From contig JAUYTF010000360.1 in NCBI GenBank assembly GCA_030695285.1, forward strand, positions 1 through 5,658: a DNA stretch of 5,658 nt. Reading direction: 5' to 3'. The notes beneath the pieces were generated by a model, which was not told the DNA's origin, searched no databases, and saw nothing but the letters and a program-made list of their open reading frames with translations. Each line of letters begins with the position of its first letter. Within the stretch, counting starts at the first letter, position 1. This document shows positions 5,606 to 5,658 of the stretch, in pieces. The DNA comes from Eubacteriales bacterium. GTDB lineage: Bacteria; Bacillota; Clostridia; Christensenellales; CAG-138. The position numbers and the translations under genes were made by a program.

Positions 5606-5658
5606 TCAAGCAAGGGAGGCTTCAATCACCTCCAAAGCAATCGGATTTTCACGGTTGT
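5606..5658 (-). CDS. Possible C-terminal end of an unidentified protein (5' part outside window)
   Basis: On the minus strand a frame is open from the window edge to TGA at 5606-5608. It reads NRENPIALEVIEASLA and then stops, which looks like an ordinary C-terminal helix. It would lie upstream of malQ in the same direction, with the malQ promoter in the gap between them. No family is recognised from these 16 residues. An open stretch this short can occur by chance, so the call is tentative. The opposite strand also has an open frame here (ATG 5596) without a ribosome binding site. Confidence 0.35.
   Translation of the reverse strand, partial: NRENPIALEVIEASLA

Overview
The window looks like the chromosome of a moderately GC-rich anaerobic Clostridia-type bacterium (Bacillota). 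Three things suggest this: the C-terminal end of an Rnf complex ferredoxin subunit followed directly by a terminator, as when rnfB closes the clostridial rnf operon; sigma-A type promoters; and AAAGGAG/GGGAG ribosome binding sites. The lineage is inferred from gene content only. No rRNA, tRNA, CRISPR array, insertion sequence or phage gene is visible, and coding density is high.

Layout, left to right. Bases 1-218 (+) are the end of rnfB, closed by a perfect bidirectional hairpin terminator (279-306). The same terminator closes the convergent gene at 338-1645 (-), a secreted and membrane-anchored calcineurin-like phosphoesterase. A control region of about 280 bases (1646-1923) separates it from a rightward cluster. 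That region holds a near-symmetric divergent promoter (1832-1861), a stable hairpin (1766-1798) and a second promoter whose predicted start coincides with the phosphoesterase ATG. The rightward cluster is a DivPAP/DUF212 membrane protein (1924-2376), then, 22 bases on, a SRAP/YedK-type abasic-site DNA-protein crosslink protein (2399-3001). After a 137-base gap comes an AraC-type regulator fused to a GyrI-like effector-binding domain (3139-3981). A second bidirectional terminator (3991-4030) separates it from malQ, 4-alpha-glucanotransferase (4042-5529, -). malQ has its own TATAAT promoter at 5562-5589, and what may be the last codons of another leftward gene reach the right edge.

These genes do not form one pathway. 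They are housekeeping or stress-type functions: energy conservation (Rnf), a cell-surface phosphoesterase, a membrane phosphatase-like protein, DNA damage tolerance, a ligand-responsive regulator and glucan metabolism. I see no convincing new multi-gene system. The points most worth a second look are regulatory: the symmetric divergent promoter, the probable leaderless start of the phosphoesterase, and an internal ribosome binding site and ATG in the AraC-GyrI gene that could release a free effector-binding domain, as TipAS is made from TipAL.
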